Positions 35,888-37,830 of a stretch of DNA of 37,830 nucleotides are shown piece by piece; the first letter of the stretch is position 1, and the number at the start of each line of letters is the position of its first letter. This DNA comes from Verrucomicrobiota bacterium. GTDB lineage: Bacteria; Bacteroidota; Bacteroidia; Flavobacteriales_E; Vicingaceae. Under the pieces are notes generated by a model. The model was not told where the DNA came from, did no database searches, and saw only the letters and a list, made by a program, of their open reading frames with translations. The DNA is taken from positions 1 through 37,830 of the forward strand of contig PAVT01000020.1 in the NCBI GenBank assembly GCA_002713165.1, given 5' to 3'. The translations under genes and the position numbers were made by a program.

Positions 35888-37105
35888 TTACTGGAATCTA
35901 ATGGCTTTTGATGGAGAAATACGCGCAATTAGGTTGGAAGGTATGATCAACATACTCAGGCAACATAGAATTGTTCCTGCATTTAACAAGAGTAGCTCAA
36001 TCCAATCAAACTCGATGGGAACATTGTCAATAAAATAGGCTTCTTGAGGAAGTTTAAGAAACTTGAATTTTTTCTGCAAAAAAGCGAAACCTAAACCTAA
36101 AAGATTTCCCCATATAATCCCTTGTAGTACAAGATAAATAGCGTTGTAAATGAAGATTTTTCTAATGCTTAGATTATTGGCACCCAATGCTTTTAATATT
36201 CCTATCATGTTCGTGCGTTCAAGGATAAGAATCAACAATGCAGAGATAATGTCGATGCCGCAAACAGCAATTAGCAAGCTAATGATAATGATGACATTCA
36301 CATCTTGCAGTTCCAACCAATTGAATATATCAGGTCTACTTTCCAAAATAGAAGTCGAAATTAAATCGTTATCGATGACCTTGTAGACCTGATCATCAAT
36401 GGTGGGAATATCAGCCTCTGGATTCAAGATAATCTCAAAACCTCCTACGAGATTGTCCTCCCATTCATTTACTTTTTGTATGTGTCGAAGATCAATTAAA
36501 ACCAATCGTTCATCCAATTCTCCTAAACCAGTTTGATAAATTCCAGATACGTAGACTTTTCTGTACCGAGGAGGTTGTTGTGCAAAGAACAGATAAAGAT
36601 TGTCACCTTTTTTTAGCGTTAGTTTATTTGCGATGTGAGACGAAATTAAGATGTCATTTGATGTGGAATCGTCTCGAAGAAATGGAAGCTCACCTTGGAT
36701 CAGGTGCTCCTTAAAAAAGGACCAATCAAAGTCTGAATCAATCCCTTTAGCAATGGCTCCATAATTGTCCTCTTTTGTCTTTAGAATAAGTCCTTTGTTG
36801 GCATAGACCTGAACATGCTTGACACCATCAATGTCAAGAATTTCATTTGTGAATTCCCTGTTTCTATCAATCGGTGTTTGCTCTAAAAAATGTCTTGACT
36901 TATAATTGGTTATGGTGATGGGTGCATTTATTCCACTTATTTTGCGTTCAATTTCCGTCTGGAAACCATTCACAATTGAAAGAGAAATGCTCATCATCAT
37001 TATGCCCAAAGCAATGGCAACGATGGAAATTCGTATTATTGGTTTGGAAAAGGTTTGCTGACTTCCTTTAATAATCTTTTTTGTGACAAATAATTCGAAA
37101 TTCAA
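35888..37105 (-). CDS. FtsX/LolC-type ABC transporter permease
   Basis: A 405-residue inner-membrane permease. One membrane helix near the N-terminus (IRISIVAIALGIMMMSISLS, about 24-45) is followed by a periplasmic MacB/LolC-like domain to about 270, then three helices at about 270-400 with the FtsX-family segment NMIGILKALGANNLSIRKIF. It resembles the LolCE lipoprotein-release permeases, but the ATPase gene is not in the window, so the substrate is open. The start is TTG at 37105: an in-frame TGA lies three codons upstream, and the next ATG would remove the first membrane helix. Its start is only 30 bases from the divergent NamZ gene. Confidence 0.9.
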   Translation of the reverse strand: MNFELFVTKKIIKGSQQTFSKPIIRISIVAIALGIMMMSISLSIVNGFQTEIERKISGINAPITITNYKSRHFLEQTPIDRNREFTNEILDIDGVKHVQVYANKGLILKTKEDNYGAIAKGIDSDFDWSFFKEHLIQGELPFLRDDSTSNDILISSHIANKLTLKKGDNLYLFFAQQPPRYRKVYVSGIYQTGLGELDERLVLIDLRHIQKVNEWEDNLVGGFEIILNPEADIPTIDDQVYKVIDNDLISTSILESRPDIFNWLELQDVNVIIIISLLIAVCGIDIISALLILILERTNMIGILKALGANNLSIRKIFIYNAIYLVLQGIIWGNLLGLGFAFLQKKFKFLKLPQEAYFIDNVPIEFDWIELLLLNAGTILCCLSMLIIPSNLIARISPSKAIRFQ

Positions 37106-37128
37106 GGGCGTTCAACTAAAGTGATCAA

Positions 37129-37136
37129 CAAAAGTA
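37129..37136 (-). promoter_or_regulatory. Candidate -7 element (TACTTTTG) over the divergent start codon
   Basis: The minus strand reads TACTTTTG, an exact TAnnTTTG match 23 bases before the TTG start of the permease gene, the same octamer and nearly the same spacing as at 4479-4486. Its first base is the complement of the A of the NamZ ATG (37136), so any -33 element would lie inside the NamZ coding sequence. Confidence 0.4.
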
Positions 37137-37830
37137 TGAAATTGAATACACCCCCGACTTGTATAAAAAGTCTTATGATTTTTGCATTGTATCTTATGTT
37201 GATTTCTTGCACTGCTCAACCATCTCAAGAGAATATGAAACAAGAATTAATTCTTGGAAACGAACATTTTTTGGAAAATCCAAAGGAATGGAAAGATAAA
37301 AACATTGGTTTCGTTGGCAATCATACCTCATTGATCAATGGAGTCCATTTTGTCGATACACTTATAAGTAAAGGATTTAAAATTACACGATTGTATAGTC
37401 CTGAACATGGTTTTCGGGGCCAAGGGGATGCAGGTGAGAAAATAGACCACGGTATAGATAAAAAAACTGGCTTACCCATAGTTTCACTGTATGGAAGCAA
37501 CAAAAAGCCAAATAAAAAGCAGCTAGAGGGAATTGATGTTATCTTTTTTGATATTCAAGATGTTGGTGTTCGATACTATACCTATACATCTACTTTACAT
37601 TATGTCATGGAAGCTGCTGCAGAACAAGGGATACCAGTGGTGGTTTTTGATCGACCTAATCCTAATGGACATTATGTCGATGGGCCTGTGTTAAAGAAAG
37701 AGTATGCTTCTTTTGTGGGGATGCATCCTGTGCCAATAGTACACGGGATGACCATTGGCGAATACGCAAATATGATTAATGAAGAAGGATGGTTGAACCA
37801 AAAAATAAAAGTTGACTTAAATGTGGTGAA
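37136..37830 (+). CDS. DUF1343 / NamZ-type exo-beta-N-acetylmuramidase lipoprotein (5' part)
   Basis: The frame starts at ATG 37136 and runs open to the right edge (231 codons), so the gene is cut by the window. A lipoprotein signal ends LMLISC with C25 as the likely lipidated residue. The domain begins near residue 53 (KNIGFVGNHTSL) and has the DUF1343 blocks LYSPEHGFRG, GLPIVSLYG, FDIQDVGVRYYTY, VFDRPNPNG and VHGMTIGEYA. This family includes NamZ of Bacillus, which removes terminal MurNAc from peptidoglycan fragments for recycling. Together with murB it fits cell-wall metabolism. Its promoter is not obvious; the gap to the divergent permease gene is 30 bases. Confidence 0.9.
   Translation, partial: MKLNTPPTCIKSLMIFALYLMLISCTAQPSQENMKQELILGNEHFLENPKEWKDKNIGFVGNHTSLINGVHFVDTLISKGFKITRLYSPEHGFRGQGDAGEKIDHGIDKKTGLPIVSLYGSNKKPNKKQLEGIDVIFFDIQDVGVRYYTYTSTLHYVMEAAAEQGIPVVVFDRPNPNGHYVDGPVLKKEYASFVGMHPVPIVHGMTIGEYANMINEEGWLNQKIKVDLNVV

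Overview
The window looks like chromosomal DNA of a free-living, probably aquatic member of the Bacteroidota. Four things point there: an AT-rich genome without Shine-Dalgarno sites, -7 elements of the type TAnnTTTG, proteins carrying type IX secretion (T9SS) C-terminal sorting domains, and lineage-typical families such as DUF5606, CHU_C/gliding-motility C-terminal domains and a TPR-PD40-OmpA lipoprotein. I see no rRNA, tRNA, CRISPR array, insertion sequence or prophage. The genus cannot be fixed from sequence alone.

Layout. At 1-4457 there is the tail of an unidentified plus-strand gene, a conserved gene of unknown function, and a minus-strand operon DUF5606 - M3 peptidase - purB. At 4601-17920 lies a surface/secretion block: a 2357-residue T9SS type B adhesin with 17 Ig-like modules, a convergent OmpA/PD40/TPR lipoprotein (PorE-like), queE, and a large secreted S8 protease with a type A sorting domain, closed by a strong hairpin terminator. 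At 18010-22647 (all minus) are a DUF983 - rhodanese - rhodanese lipoprotein operon with a recognisable promoter and an inverted repeat, a PIN-PhoH ATPase, and an outer-membrane barrel protein followed by the KDO transferase waaA. At 22728-30087 is a seven-gene plus-strand operon of nucleotide-sugar enzymes. A PHP-type CpsB/CapC phosphatase gene follows at 30312. At 31054-37105 (minus) are murB, a patatin-POTRA-barrel (type Vd-like) protein, a CBS-domain cystathionine beta-synthase and an FtsX/LolC-type permease. The window ends inside a divergent NamZ/DUF1343 lipoprotein gene.

How the genes fit together. Much of the window serves the cell envelope: peptidoglycan (murB, NamZ), lipid A/KDO (waaA), surface polysaccharide precursors, and T9SS cargo plus a possible T9SS lipoprotein. 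The sugar operon should supply UDP-glucuronate, UDP-xylose, a UDP-HexNAc-uronate, dTDP-4-keto-6-deoxyglucose and probably a diacetamido uronic acid, but it holds no glycosyltransferase, flippase or polymerase and lacks the WbpB-type oxidase its own aminotransferase and acetyltransferase would need. No clearly undescribed system is evident. The best leads are the adhesin and its repeat evolution, its convergent PorE-like neighbour, the split sugar pathway, and two short inverted repeats in regulatory positions.
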